A DNA stretch of 57,086 nt from Opitutales bacterium (GTDB lineage: Bacteria > Verrucomicrobiota > Verrucomicrobiia > Opitutales > Oceanipulchritudinaceae). Below the pieces are notes generated by a model. That model worked only from the letters and a program-made list of their open reading frames with translations. It did not search any database and was not told where the DNA came from. The position numbers and the translations under genes were made by a program. Within the stretch, counting starts at the first letter, position 1. Every line of letters begins with the position of its first letter. Location of the stretch: assembly GCA_020831525.1 (NCBI GenBank), contig JAFIGH010000022.1, forward strand, positions 1-57,086, in the 5' to 3' direction. Of the stretch, positions 23,508-32,696 are shown in pieces.

Positions 23508-23972
23508 TCAGCCCGGACCGCCGCCCGCCGCCATTTGCTTGGCGAAGGCTTCCGCGCGCTTCTTCAGTTCGTCGGGCGAGACGTCTTCGACGTGGGTGGC
23601 AATGGACCACTGGATGCCCCATGCGTCCGTCACGTTACCGAAGCGGTCGCCCCAAAACATATCGGCGGGCGGCATTTCCGGTTTCGCACCGGCCTCGACG
23701 GCGCGCTTGTAGACGCTGTTCATGTCGTCCACGTAGACGTAGAGGCTGGACGGCATCGGCCCGCGCTGTTCGCAGGCTTCGCTGAGCATGACAACGGAGT
23801 CGCCGATGCGGATTTCCGCGTGCATGATGCTGCCGCCGGGTCCGTCGATACGTTCCGTGATTTCGGCGCCGAAGACGCGCTTTGCGAACTCGATGAATCC
23901 GGGAGCGTCCTTGATGTTGAGGTAGGGTGTGATGGTGTGGTATCCACCGGGCTGGTATTTGGTGTTGGTCAT
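23508..23972 (-). CDS. VOC family protein (PhnB/glyoxalase-like)
   Basis: A 154-residue vicinal-oxygen-chelate protein: YHTITPYLNIKDAPGFIEFA, then IMHAEIRIGDSVVMLSEACE, SSLYVYVDDMNSVYKRAVEA and WGDRFGNVTDAWGIQWSIAT. These are the beta-alpha-beta-beta-beta elements of the PhnB-like group. The ATG at 23972 (second Met) is chosen as the family start. Such proteins frequently accompany ECF42-type sigma factors together with DGPF, DUF1428 and DoxX proteins, all present here on the same strand. The substrate is unknown. Confidence 0.85.
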   Translation of the reverse strand: MTNTKYQPGGYHTITPYLNIKDAPGFIEFAKRVFGAEITERIDGPGGSIMHAEIRIGDSVVMLSEACEQRGPMPSSLYVYVDDMNSVYKRAVEAGAKPEMPPADMFWGDRFGNVTDAWGIQWSIATHVEDVSPDELKKRAEAFAKQMAAGGGPG

Positions 23973-24037
23973 TGTTGTTTCGGTATTTATGCGGTTTTCC
24001 AATTGCGGGTTATCAGATGCGTAAAGGATTTCTTTGC

Positions 24038-24412
24038 TCAGGACTCCACGATGACGCGGAAGCCGCCGTAGGCCATGCGCTTCATGTCGAAGACCGCTTC
24101 GGTTTCTGCCGGACAGATATCCTTGATGCGCGGGTCGGCCATGACTTTGGCATTCACCGCGTCGCGGTGTTCGCGGGATTTATAGACGATGTAGGCGAAG
24201 ACCACTGTTTCGTCCGGACCCGTTCCCGCGAGCCGGGGAAACGGTGTCATTTCCATCATGGACTCTGCCTCCAGGTCGTCGCCGACCGCTTCCACATATT
24301 CGAGCGCGCCGTGTTCTTTCCACAGTTTGGCGGCTTTTTCCGCCGTCGCGCGATAGGCGTCCAGTTTGTCCTTGGGTATGGGAAGGACAAACCCGTCGAT
24401 GTATTTACTCAT
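24038..24412 (-). CDS. DUF1428 family protein (YbaA-like)
   Basis: A 124-residue protein matching DUF1428: MSKYIDGFVLPIPKDKLDAY, EHGALEYVEAVGDDLEAESM, VVFAYIVYKSREHRDAVNAK and FDMKRMAYGGFRVIVES, the normal C-terminal end. A dimeric alpha-beta barrel fold of unknown role. The ATG at 24412 overlaps the end of the upstream VOC gene (stop at 24405-24407), so both are translationally coupled. The longer frame to 24445 runs back into that gene and is rejected. Confidence 0.9.
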   Translation of the reverse strand: MSKYIDGFVLPIPKDKLDAYRATAEKAAKLWKEHGALEYVEAVGDDLEAESMMEMTPFPRLAGTGPDETVVFAYIVYKSREHRDAVNAKVMADPRIKDICPAETEAVFDMKRMAYGGFRVIVES

Positions 24413-24860
24413 GATCGGTGCTTTCGGTGGTTGGTGCCGAGGCATCGGCTCCGGCGCCTACCGGAACCGCGCTCTCGTCGATGAAAATGGGTTCCCAGCG
24501 GTGGCCGTCGGGATCGAGGAACGCCCATTGGTACATCCAGCCATGGTCGGTTGGTTCGTTCGGGACGGTACCGCCGTGATTCCATGCTTTGTCGACAATG
24601 TCGTTCACTTCGTCGCGGCTGTCGAAGGCGAGGGCGACGAGGACTTCGTTGCATCGGGCGGTGTTGCAAACCTCTTTGCCGGTGAATCCGCGGAAGAAGT
24701 CTTCGACAAGAAGCATGGCGAACATGTTCTCGCCGATGACCATGCAAGCCGCGTTGCGGTCGGTAAACCGGGGATCGAAGGCGAATCCAAGCCGGGTGAA
24801 GAAATCGATAGACCGCTCAAGGTTCTCTACGGGAAGGTTGACGAAGATTTTGTGTGGCAT
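24405..24860 (-). CDS. VOC family protein (glyoxalase/bleomycin-resistance type)
   Basis: A 151-residue protein: MPHKIFVNLPVENLERSIDF, then DRNAACMVIGENMFAMLLVE, ARCNEVLVALAFDSRDEVND and GWMYQWAFLDPDGHRWEPIF with the usual DPDGH(x)WE metal-side motif. The start is placed at the ATG at 24860, where the family similarity begins; the frame extends to 24968 without support. It is followed by DUF1428 with a short overlap and lies 23 bases downstream of the DoxX gene, so these three form one unit. Confidence 0.88.
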   Translation of the reverse strand: MPHKIFVNLPVENLERSIDFFTRLGFAFDPRFTDRNAACMVIGENMFAMLLVEDFFRGFTGKEVCNTARCNEVLVALAFDSRDEVNDIVDKAWNHGGTVPNEPTDHGWMYQWAFLDPDGHRWEPIFIDESAVPVGAGADASAPTTESTDHE

Positions 24861-24882
24861 GAAGGAATCAGGATGTGCGGGT

Positions 24883-25272
24883 TTATGACAAACGGGTGTT
24901 CGCGGACCACAGGCCGCGGTAGTGCGCCCGGCAGGCGAAGCCGAGGAATGCGTTGCCTCCGAGGACAAACGCGGCCACGGGAAGGCCCGCCGGATCGAGG
25001 AAGAGGTGGACGAGGAATATGTTCAGGCTGACCGGGAAAAGCACCACCGCCGCCAGCGGCGCAAAGCGGCCCGAGAGAAAGGCGAGGGCGCACAAGAGCT
25101 CGACGGTTTTGACAAGCGGCAGGAGGTATCCGGCGGCGGCGAGGCCTTCGTTGAATTCTCTGAGCGCGCCCTCTGGTTCAGGCGGTGTGACGAGGTCGAA
25201 GAAATACGCCACGGAGGCAAATAGAAAGAGCAGGCCGAGAAGCGTGCGGACGATGATGACGGCGATTTTCAT
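24883..25272 (-). CDS. DoxX family membrane protein
   Basis: A 129-residue membrane protein with four hydrophobic segments: VIIVRTLLGLLFLFASVAYF, a second around AAAGYLLPLVKTVELLCALA, a third LAAVVLFPVSLNIFLVHLFL, and a weaker fourth. The loop arrangement and NIFLVHLFLDP motif match the DoxX/DUF417-like family, often found beside VOC and DGPF proteins. It precedes the VOC-DUF1428 pair on the minus strand. Confidence 0.8.
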   Translation of the reverse strand: MKIAVIIVRTLLGLLFLFASVAYFFDLVTPPEPEGALREFNEGLAAAGYLLPLVKTVELLCALAFLSGRFAPLAAVVLFPVSLNIFLVHLFLDPAGLPVAAFVLGGNAFLGFACRAHYRGLWSANTRLS

Positions 25273-25293
25273 GAGCGTTCGAAAGAGTGATGA

Positions 25294-25401
25294 TTACGGT
25301 TCGGCGGTTCGCTGTTCAGCGTCTTTCCGCTTTCCGAGGAAGTGGTTTCGTTCGGCGGTATTCAGTTTTCCGGTGGCGAGCCGGAGGACGGGGCGCGGCA
25401 T
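25294..25401 (-). CDS. Possible 35-residue peptide between VOC and DoxX genes
   Basis: A small frame in the 142-base gap between the VOC gene and doxX: MPRPVLRLATGKLNTAERNH, then FLGKRKDAEQRTAEP. It is positively charged and lacks a clear ribosome site. It may be chance. It lies inside the same minus-strand gene group, which is the only context in its favour. Confidence 0.2.
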   Translation of the reverse strand: MPRPVLRLATGKLNTAERNHFLGKRKDAEQRTAEP

Positions 25402-25414
25402 GGTTGCGGGTTTA

Positions 25415-25786
25415 TCAACCGGCGTTCGGATCAGGTTCGTAGATGCCGAAGGTGTTGCCTTCTGTATCGATGAAGTAGCCTTGCCAGCAAATGCCCCTGA
25501 CCGGGAACTTCGGGAGCGCTGTCTGACCACCGAGGCTCTTCACATGGTCAGCCGCGCGGTCAAAGTCTTCGACGTCGAAGGAACAGACAAAGGCGTTTGT
25601 CCCGCATTCTGGAGGAGGGGTGTCGGCGGGACGGCGCAGGAGGCCGCCCCGGCCGTTTCCTGTATCAATGCGCCAGTAATCGACGGGGAGTCCTTCGGCC
25701 CTTTCAAAGGTCCAGTCAAAGACGGTCTTGTAGAAGTGTATGGCCCTCTCCGGGTCCGATGCCTGAATTTCAAAGTATACGTGCAT
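25415..25786 (-). CDS. VOC family protein
   Basis: A 123-residue protein: MHVYFEIQASDPERAIHFYK, then VFDWTFERAEGLPVDYWRID, NAFVCSFDVEDFDRAADHVK and WQGYFIDTEGNTFGIYEPDP. It is the single-domain VOC form similar to proteins annotated as glyoxalase/hydroxyacyl-type stress proteins. It lies 75 bases after the ECF sigma gene stop on the same strand. Substrate unknown. Confidence 0.87.
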   Translation of the reverse strand: MHVYFEIQASDPERAIHFYKTVFDWTFERAEGLPVDYWRIDTGNGRGGLLRRPADTPPPECGTNAFVCSFDVEDFDRAADHVKSLGGQTALPKFPVRGICWQGYFIDTEGNTFGIYEPDPNAG

Positions 25787-25861
25787 GGTGTGCTGAATTT
25801 GGATTTATGGTTGAATGAACGAACGAAGAAGACGGGTTGGGACAGGTCGTTTGGTTTTTCT

Positions 25862-27157
25862 CTATCCCTTGCGGCATTCGCGGAGTCGGCGTTCGAGGAG
25901 CGCGCGTTCCGGCGCGACCTCTGCGAGTTTGAGAGCGTGCAGAAAGTGGACAGCGGCTGCGGCGTGGCGGTCGCGCCTCTGCTCCAGTTCGCCAAGGACG
26001 GCATGGGTGAGGTAATAGCGGTCGAGGGACGATCCCTCCATCCGGCGCTCCAGTTCACGGATAGCCCGGGCCGGACCGTGGACTCTGGCCACCGCCACGG
26101 CGCGGTTTACAGCGACAACAGGTGAGTCATCGATCTCAGCGAGGTGATCATACAGGTTTAGAATCCGGTGCCAATCGGTCGACGCAGCGTCGGCGGCGAG
26201 ACAGTGGCATGCGGCGATCCCCGCCTGCAGGTGGTAGGCACTGAGCGTGTCGCCGGAGGACGCTCGGTCCAGATGATAAATCCCGCGCTGTATCATCGCA
26301 CGATTCCAGAGGCGCCGGTCCTGCTCGGCGAGGCGTAGGATTGAGCCGTCCGCATCGGTCCTTGCCGGGAGCCGGGCGGCGTTCAGGAGCATGAGCGAAA
26401 GCAGCGCATGCACCCGCGGTTGCCCGGCAACGGGGTGGGCCGCGAGCAATTCCGTCAGGCGGATCGCCTCGCGGCACAGTTCGCCGCGCACGATGCGGTC
26501 GCCTTCCGATGCTTTGTAGCCTTCGTTGAAGAGGAGATAGAGTGTCGCGAGAACGCCGTCGAGCCGCACGGTGAGCTCGGGGCCGGCGGGGATTTCGAAG
26601 CGGACACCGTCGGCCTGCAACCGCCCCCGGGCACGTGTCAGACGTTTCAAGACGGCGGCTTCGCTCGCAAGAAAGGCGCGCGCGATTTCCTGCGGGCCGA
26701 ACCCGCAGAGCACCTTCAGGGCGAGTGCTGTCTGCATCTCCAGTGGAAGCGTCGGGTGGCAGCAGGCGAATATGAGGCGCAGCCGGTCATCGCGGATCTC
26801 ATCATCGAAGGCGGCGTTCGGCCTGTCTTCAGCCCGCATGCGCTGCTTAAGGTCGGCGATGATGTCCGGCTGTTTGTCCCGGAAGCGGCTTTCGCGGCGG
26901 ATGCGGTCGAGGGCAAGGTGCTTGGCCGTCTGCATCAGCCACGCCGGCGGATTGTCCGGTACGCCGTAGTAGGGCCAGGTTTCGAGGGCGCGTGCCAGCG
27001 CTTCCTGCACAACATCCTCGGCGAGTTCAAGACGGTGGATCCCGAAAATGCCCGTCAACATCGATACAAGCCGACCCGATTCCCGCCGGAACAGGTCATC
27101 GGCGAGCCGTCTCACCGCCGTTTCCGGCGGTTTGCCGTTGTCCGGTGCCGCAGGCAT
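25862..27157 (-). CDS. ECF sigma factor of the ECF42 type with C-terminal extension
   Basis: A 431-residue RNA polymerase sigma factor, much longer than usual ECF factors (about 180-200). Region 2 reads ELAEDVVQEALARALETWPY and AWLMQTAKHLALDRIRRE; region 4 reads CGFGPQEIARAFLASEAAVL. A long C-terminal extension follows with LYLLFNEGYKASEGD, LLSLMLLNAARLPARTD and AVNRAVAVARVHGPARAIRE, as in the DUF6596/TPR-like extension of ECF42. That family has no anti-sigma factor; the extension is needed for activity. It follows the DGPF gene by 27 bases, the family's hallmark neighbour. I saw no exact TGTCGA promoter motif. Confidence 0.9.
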   Translation of the reverse strand: MPAAPDNGKPPETAVRRLADDLFRRESGRLVSMLTGIFGIHRLELAEDVVQEALARALETWPYYGVPDNPPAWLMQTAKHLALDRIRRESRFRDKQPDIIADLKQRMRAEDRPNAAFDDEIRDDRLRLIFACCHPTLPLEMQTALALKVLCGFGPQEIARAFLASEAAVLKRLTRARGRLQADGVRFEIPAGPELTVRLDGVLATLYLLFNEGYKASEGDRIVRGELCREAIRLTELLAAHPVAGQPRVHALLSLMLLNAARLPARTDADGSILRLAEQDRRLWNRAMIQRGIYHLDRASSGDTLSAYHLQAGIAACHCLAADAASTDWHRILNLYDHLAEIDDSPVVAVNRAVAVARVHGPARAIRELERRMEGSSLDRYYLTHAVLGELEQRRDRHAAAAVHFLHALKLAEVAPERALLERRLRECRKG

Positions 27158-27184
27158 TTCCGGTGGAATAAACTCCCGGTCGGG

Positions 27185-27592
27185 TTAATTCAGGGCATGC
27201 GCGCGTCGGTGGCGCAGTCGGTGGAAATCGGGGCATTCCGGAGCGACAGGCCGCACCTCAAGCGTCGAGCCGCAGTCGAGCAGAGGCCATCCTTTTGCGA
27301 TTTCGAGCGCTTCCTCCATCGTATCCACTGTGAGAATGAGGTATCCGCCCACCGCCTCCTTGGACTCGGCGAACGGTCCGTCTGTGACTACGCGGTTGGA
27401 GCGGCCGGTGACGATCTTCCCCTCGTCGAAGAGCGGCTGGGCAGCCTTCATTTTTCCCTCCGCGCGCAGGCGGTCAAACCATGCGTAGGTGCGGTCCATG
27501 ACCGCCTGCATTTCGTCGGGCGAGAGGTCCTTGCTCCAGCCGGTCGAGCGGAAGAGGACCATGTGTTCGGTGGGTTGTTGTGTCGGTTCCAT
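27185..27592 (-). CDS. YCII-related DGPF-domain protein
   Basis: A 135-residue protein with the YCII/DGPF fold: EHMVLFRSTGWSKDLSPDEM, DRTYAWFDRLRAEGKMKAAQ, VVTDGPFAESKEAVGGYLIL (the eponymous DGPF motif) and LEIAKGWPLLDCGSTLEVRP. Members are the standard neighbours and targets of ECF42-type sigma factors. Function is unknown. It is the first gene of the minus-strand unit with the sigma factor. The upstream spacer 27593-27808 carries no other gene that I can recognise. Confidence 0.9.
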   Translation of the reverse strand: MEPTQQPTEHMVLFRSTGWSKDLSPDEMQAVMDRTYAWFDRLRAEGKMKAAQPLFDEGKIVTGRSNRVVTDGPFAESKEAVGGYLILTVDTMEEALEIAKGWPLLDCGSTLEVRPVAPECPDFHRLRHRRAHALN

Positions 27593-27808
27593 AGAGCGTC
27601 GCTTGATTGAGTTCAGCCCCTGTAACGAACGGGAAAAGCGCGAAAAGACAGAAATCCGCGTTTTTTTGCCCGGTAACGACAGCGGCGATGTGAGAGCGAC
27701 GCAAAGTATGGGATACCGGAAAGCCGCCGCAAGCGCGGATTTCGATGATCGGGAACCCGCCGGGTGCGTTCGACTGGATCCGACCCGAGAATTGTGCTGA
27801 AAACTGCG

Positions 27809-28849
27809 CTATCTGGAGTCCGATTGTTTTGCGCGCAACCACTGGCGCGCGCAGGCAAGGGCTTCCTCTTCGGCAGGGGAGGGCACCGGCTTGGGCGCGC
27901 GCTTGCGCCGGTAGCGCAGGCCTTCGCGTCCGCGCAGTGCCGCTTCTACAAAGGCCTTCGTGCCCAGCACCAAGCCCTCACTGAAGTGCCGCGTCTTACG
28001 AAGCAGCAACTCGTGTGCGGGCAGGCGGTTGCTGCTCGCACGGGCTTCCGCCGCGACGCGCTCCGGCACACGTGCGCCGGTGCCGTCGCGCTTCGGCAGG
28101 CGTCCCTTGCCCAAAAGGTAGATCCGGTAGTCCGCGAGTGCTGCATTCGCCTCCTTCGCCTGCGGGAAGAAACCTCCGTAGGCGCGCCGCAGTTCCTCGT
28201 CGCCCGCCAAGGCCGCGGCGTAGCCGCACCAGCGGTAGTTCTTCGGGTCATCCACCAGCCCCGCGCGCACCGCGTTGAGGTCGATGTAGGCCGCCACCGT
28301 GCGCAGGGGACCCGAGGCGTCCTGCACGAGCACGCTGCGGAAGCGCTCCGACCAGAGCGTCCCGTCGCCGCTGTGGGTGCGGTTGAACCACTTGGTGTAG
28401 CGCTGCTTGAGCGTCTGCATGAAGGCCGAGACATCCCCCATGCGCGCGAAGAGCTTCGCGCGCACTTTCTCCGCCGTCTCCGCGCGGGCGGGGTCGGCGA
28501 AGAGGGTTTCGAGGTCCTTGGCGTCCATGCCGAGGCACTGCGCGCGCTCCTCCCCGTAGAGGGCGCGGAAGCGTTTGAGCAGCTCCTCGTCACCGCATTC
28601 GCGCGCCTGCGGATCGACCCGCACGAGGAGGTGGAAGTGGTTGGAGAGCACGCAGTAGGCCAGCAGTTCCACACCCGAGAACGCCGCCGCCCGCCGCATC
28701 GCCGCCGCCAGCGCATCGCGCTCCGGTTCACCAAGCAGCCCCAGTTGCCGGGTAACGCGGCAGACACAGTGGAAAGCCGCCCGGTGTTCCGTCTTTATTC
28801 GGAGATGATAGCTCATGGTGTCCGCAGATTGCGGAAGCCGGTCCTCCAT
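27809..28849 (-). mobile_element. REP-associated tyrosine transposase (RAYT/Y1-type HUH)
   Basis: A 346-residue protein with the Y1 transposase core: the HUH motif in SNHFHLLVRVDP, and the catalytic Tyr in FMQTLKQRYTKWFNRTHSGD. This continues into LWSERFRSVLVQDASGPLRT and VAAYIDLNAVRAGLVDDPKN, typical of the RAYT family in verrucomicrobia. These enzymes mobilise short REP hairpin sequences rather than whole insertion sequences. No terminal inverted repeats were seen, and no clear pair of REP hairpins. The start may be at 28849 or at a Met 11 codons later. The flanks 28850-29016 are AT-rich and gene-free. Confidence 0.85.
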
Positions 28850-29016
28850 TACAAGAAATTTTCATAGGTAATTATTCGTTTTTTTTAAATCGCAGATATT
28901 TAACGGGTATTATAAACTGTGAATTAAAATATTTGACTGGCTTGCGCTGCGGTTGGCGTGGTGGAGGGGGGCGGTTGTGATTCGATTTCTTTGAGCGTGC
29001 CGCGGAAAGAACGGCT

Positions 29017-29727
29017 TTATCGTTCGAAGTAGACGATGCGGGCGCAGTTGTCGCAGCGGACGATTTCGTGGCCCTTGCGCGCGCCGCTTTCGATTTCGCC
29101 GGAGACTTTGAGGTGGCATCCGCCGCAGCGGCTCTCTTTCAAGGGGACGACATAGGGCGGGCGTTTGACCTGGGTTTTCACGAAGCGGTAGCTCTCGACG
29201 AGCGCCGGGTCCACCTCAGCTTCCGCTTCCGTCACGGCGTCGCGGCCCGCTACAATCGCTGCCTCCACTTCGCGTTCCGCCTCGTCGAGGCGCTTCAGTT
29301 CGCCTTCGAAGACGCGGATGCGTTCGTTGATTTCCTCTTCTTCCCGTTTGTTGGCGGCGGCTTTCTGGTCGATGGCTTCGAGGACAGTCAGTTCGTCATC
29401 CTCGGTCTCGCTGATCTTGGCGCGGGCGGTCGCGATTTCGTGTTCGAGTGCGGCATATTCGTCGTTCTTCTTCACCTGAAGCTGCTGCGTCTGGTATTTC
29501 CGAACGGCTTCCTCCAAGTCTTCAACCCGGCCCTCCAGTTCTTCCCGCTGCACCTCGAGGCGCTTGAGCGCGGCACTGTTCTCTTTCCGGCGGGCCTCTT
29601 CCGTGGCAATAGAGGCGCGCGCTTTTTCCCGCTCGGCGGGGATGGAGTCGCGCTGCCGCAGCAACTGTCCGTGCCGCGCGTCGCGGTCTTGCAGGATGAG
29701 GAGTTTCGCCAGTTTGTCCGACACCAT
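29017..29727 (-). CDS. C4-type zinc-ribbon coiled-coil protein (DUF164/CdsZ-like)
   Basis: A 236-residue protein: an almost continuous charged coiled coil (about residues 10-175) followed by a zinc ribbon with two Cys pairs, CGGCHLKVSGEIESG and IVRCDNCARIVYFER. This is the DUF164/zf-RING_7 architecture. Members in Chlamydia and epsilonproteobacteria bind zinc and are linked to type III secretion or flagella, but the family is broad and its role here is unknown. The start at 29727 is the second Met; the divergent DinG-like gene begins about 160 bases away. Confidence 0.85.
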   Translation of the reverse strand: MVSDKLAKLLILQDRDARHGQLLRQRDSIPAEREKARASIATEEARRKENSAALKRLEVQREELEGRVEDLEEAVRKYQTQQLQVKKNDEYAALEHEIATARAKISETEDDELTVLEAIDQKAAANKREEEEINERIRVFEGELKRLDEAEREVEAAIVAGRDAVTEAEAEVDPALVESYRFVKTQVKRPPYVVPLKESRCGGCHLKVSGEIESGARKGHEIVRCDNCARIVYFER

Positions 29728-29887
29728 GGCCGCCAAGCTTCAGTGCATGGGAAAGAGGCGGCAACCCCAAAGACGGGGATTTCCGATAGCCGTTGAAATC
29801 CGTGCCGGAACCGCTTTCTTTTGCGCGATGATCGGATTGCGCGAGGACTGCGGAGGTGAAACGGCGGAAGCGCCGGAGCTTCCGTCC

Positions 29888-31894
29888 ATGGACCGGATTT
29901 TCGGGGAGTCCGGTTGGCTCGCGGACACCCTCGGCCTTGAACACCGCCCCGAACAGGGTGCCATGGCCGCCGCCGTGGCCGAGGCACTTGCGGAGGGCGA
30001 CGCGCTTTTCGCGGAAGCGGGCACGGGCGTGGGCAAAAGCCTTGCCTACCTTGTTCCGGGCATCCTCCGCGCCGTCGCCGAGAAGCGGCCGTTTATCGTA
30101 TCCACGCACACCATCGCGCTTCAGGAACAGATCCTCAAGAAGGACCTCGAACTCTGCCGCCGACTTTTCGCCGCGGTGCCAGAGCTGGCTCCCTTCGCGG
30201 AATTCCGTACGGCGCTGATGGTCGGGCGAGGCAACTACCTTTGCGGTACCCGCCTTGCCCAAGCCATCGAGACGCGGTCCGAGCTATTCAAAACGGCCCA
30301 GCAGGCCGACCTCGAGCGCGTTGCCGAGTGGTCGGTGACTACGGAGACGGGTCTCTTTCACGAGATCTCTCCGGAGCCGGACCGCGAAGTCTGGGAATGG
30401 GTCAACGCGGAAGGCTCCGCCTGCAACCCACGCAACTGCTCGCCCGACACCTGCCCGTACCGCAGGGCGCGCAAGAAGATGCAGGAGGCGCATGTCGTGA
30501 TCGTCAACCACAGCCTGCTCTTCGCCCTCCTCGGCGCGGGCATGCAGCCGAAGGGGAAGACGCCGGGCGTCCTCCTGCCCAACGACTTTCTGGTCCTCGA
30601 CGAGGCGCACACCGTGGCCGCTGTCGCCACGGGGCACTTTGGTCACCGCGTCAGCTCCTACGGCGTGCGGCGCACGCTCCTGCGCCTCTGCAACCCCGAG
30701 CGAAAGAAGAACCGCGGTCTCCTCGACAAGATCGGCCACCGCGGCGACGCCGTGCTTGTGCAGCGTGCCCTCGACGGAGCGCGCCAGTTTTTCGATGCCG
30801 TCGCCGCCGAATACCTGCGGAAGCGCACCGTTGTACGGGTGAACGAGGAAGACTGGGCCGACCCCGTCTTCGAAGAGCCGTTTGCCGCGCTCCTCAAGCG
30901 ACTCGGCGACCGCATTGCCCAGCTCGACGAAGGACCCCTCCGCGACGAGGCGACGGGGCTGCGCCAACTCCTCTCGGGCTACGTCGCGGCCATGCGGGAG
31001 TGTCTCACGCTATCCAGTCCCGACGATGTTTACTGGATCGAGAAGAGCGGGCGACGACAGACGATTGTCACCCTGCGGTCCGCACCAATCGATGTCGCTC
31101 CCGTTCTCCGCGAAGCGCTCTACGGGCGCGGTACCAGCGTTGTCATGACAAGCGCGACCCTCGCCGACAGCCCCGGCCTAGAGCGTTTCATGGCCACCGT
31201 GGGGGCGGACGAAGGCCGTACGCTCCAAGTCCAGTCCCCCTTCGACTTCGAGCATAACACCTGCGTCTTCGCCGCCTCCGATATGCCGCCGCCGACACGC
31301 GAGAACGCGCGCCTCGACGTCGAATACCTTGCCGACATGACCGGATACTGCGCCCTTGCATGCGGGGGCGGCACGCTTGTCCTCTTCACCAGCTACGCCG
31401 ACATGAACAGTGTCGCCGATGCCACGGGGCCGCGGTTCGCGGCCGCCGGGCGTCCGTTCCTTGTGCAGGGGCGCGACGGTAGCCGAACCGATCTCATTCA
31501 GCGCATGCGCGCGGCGGGCAACGCCATTCTCTTCGGCACGGACAGTTTTTGGACGGGTGTCGATGTAGCGGGTGACGCGCTCGCGCAGGTGATCGTTACG
31601 CGGTTGCCTTTTGAGAACCCCACCGAGCCCGTCGCCGAGGCAAAGGCCGAGCGATGTGTCGCCGAAGGGCGCAACGCTTTCGCGGAGGTCATGCTGCCCA
31701 ACGCCGTCATGAAATTCCGCCAGGGAATTGGACGACTCATCCGCACCAAGATCGACCGCGGCACCATCACTATCCTCGACTCGCGCGTGCTCCACAAATC
31801 CTACGGCAAACGGTTTCTCGACATGCTGCCCGTGCCTCGGTGGACGCCCATCACCCGCCGCAACCGCGAAGCCCTCTTTAAGCCCGTCGTCTGA
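29888..31894 (+). CDS. DinG/Rad3-like XPD-family ATP-dependent helicase
   Basis: Iron-sulfur helicase of the DinG family, 668 residues. Walker [23 protein letters not shown] box: [13 protein letters not shown]; four cluster cysteines in NYLCG and [19 protein letters not shown]-terminal motifs [20 protein letters not shown] and [14 protein letters not shown]. No exonuclease domain is fused. Members resolve R-loops and G-quadruplexes. The start at 29888 is preceded by GGAG at normal distance; a Met at 29828 is the alternative, and the frame extends further upstream without family support. It sits just before a DevBCA-like exporter on the same strand, but no functional link is implied. Confidence 0.9.
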   Translation: MDRIFGESGWLADTLGLEHRPEQGAMAAAVAEALAEGDALFAEAGTGVGKSLAYLVPGILRAVAEKRPFIVSTHTIALQEQILKKDLELCRRLFAAVPELAPFAEFRTALMVGRGNYLCGTRLAQAIETRSELFKTAQQADLERVAEWSVTTETGLFHEISPEPDREVWEWVNAEGSACNPRNCSPDTCPYRRARKKMQEAHVVIVNHSLLFALLGAGMQPKGKTPGVLLPNDFLVLDEAHTVAAVATGHFGHRVSSYGVRRTLLRLCNPERKKNRGLLDKIGHRGDAVLVQRALDGARQFFDAVAAEYLRKRTVVRVNEEDWADPVFEEPFAALLKRLGDRIAQLDEGPLRDEATGLRQLLSGYVAAMRECLTLSSPDDVYWIEKSGRRQTIVTLRSAPIDVAPVLREALYGRGTSVVMTSATLADSPGLERFMATVGADEGRTLQVQSPFDFEHNTCVFAASDMPPPTRENARLDVEYLADMTGYCALACGGGTLVLFTSYADMNSVADATGPRFAAAGRPFLVQGRDGSRTDLIQRMRAAGNAILFGTDSFWTGVDVAGDALAQVIVTRLPFENPTEPVAEAKAERCVAEGRNAFAEVMLPNAVMKFRQGIGRLIRTKIDRGTITILDSRVLHKSYGKRFLDMLPVPRWTPITRRNREALFKPVV

Positions 31895-31961
31895 CTGCGG
31901 CAGCGGGCGACGGGTTCGATTTGTCTTCCCAGTTGTCCGCGCTGTGGCAAGACTGCGCAAA

Positions 31962-32690
31962 GTGGTCAACGAACGGAAACAGGACCGCCGCGCCGTCTTC
32001 CGCACGGAGGGGGTCACCAAAGTCTATGACATGGGTGAGGTGAAAATCCACGCGCTGCGCGGGGTGGACATGGCGCTTTACGCTGGAGAGTTGATGGTGC
32101 TGCTGGGTCCGTCGGGTTGCGGGAAGTCAACCCTTCTCAATATCCTCGGCGGGCTCGACACGGCATCCGGCGGCACGGTCACCTACCGTGACCGGGACCT
32201 CACGCGGGCGGGCGAGCGTGCGCTCACGCGCTACCGCCGCCACGAGGTCGGGTTTGTTTTTCAGGCATACAATATGATTCCAAGCCTGACGGCGCGTGAG
32301 AACGTCGCCATCGTCACCGAGATCGCGGAAGATCCGATGACACCGGAAAAGGCGCTTGAACTGGTCGGACTGGATGACCGCATGGATCACTTTCCGTCGC
32401 AGTTGTCCGGTGGCCAGCAACAGCGGGTGGCCATTGCCCGGGCCATCGCAAAACGGCCGACTGTTCTGCTCTGCGACGAACCCACCGGGGCTCTCGACTC
32501 CAAGACGAGCGCCGCCGTGCTCGAAGCCATTGAAAGTATCAACCGCGGGCTGGGCACGACGACCGCCCTCATCACCCACAACGAAGTAATCGGCGAAATG
32601 GCCGACCGTGTGGTGCGTATGAGCGACGGCAAGATCGTGAACGAACACCGCAACGACAAGCGCCGCGCGCCCGCGGAGCTGGAATGGTGA
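31962..32690 (+). CDS. ABC transporter ATP-binding protein (LolD/MacB/DevA type)
   Basis: ATPase subunit of a type VII (MacB-like) ABC transporter. Walker [11 protein letters not shown] loop [12 protein letters not shown], signature [19 protein letters not shown], Walker [15 protein letters not shown] and H loop [15 protein letters not shown] are intact. The start is a GTG at 31962 (or at 31944); no good ATG exists before the family start at [11 protein letters not shown]. The permease gene begins 7 bases after the stop, and a membrane-fusion protein follows it, so ATPase, permease and fusion protein form one operon. Confidence 0.9.
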   Translation: MVNERKQDRRAVFRTEGVTKVYDMGEVKIHALRGVDMALYAGELMVLLGPSGCGKSTLLNILGGLDTASGGTVTYRDRDLTRAGERALTRYRRHEVGFVFQAYNMIPSLTARENVAIVTEIAEDPMTPEKALELVGLDDRMDHFPSQLSGGQQQRVAIARAIAKRPTVLLCDEPTGALDSKTSAAVLEAIESINRGLGTTTALITHNEVIGEMADRVVRMSDGKIVNEHRNDKRRAPAELEW

Positions 32691-32696
32691 ACTCCG

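Noticed and set aside
27764-28867. 367-residue plus-strand frame opposite the RAYT transposase
   Set aside because: The HUH and catalytic Tyr motifs lie on the minus strand; the plus frame has no motif.
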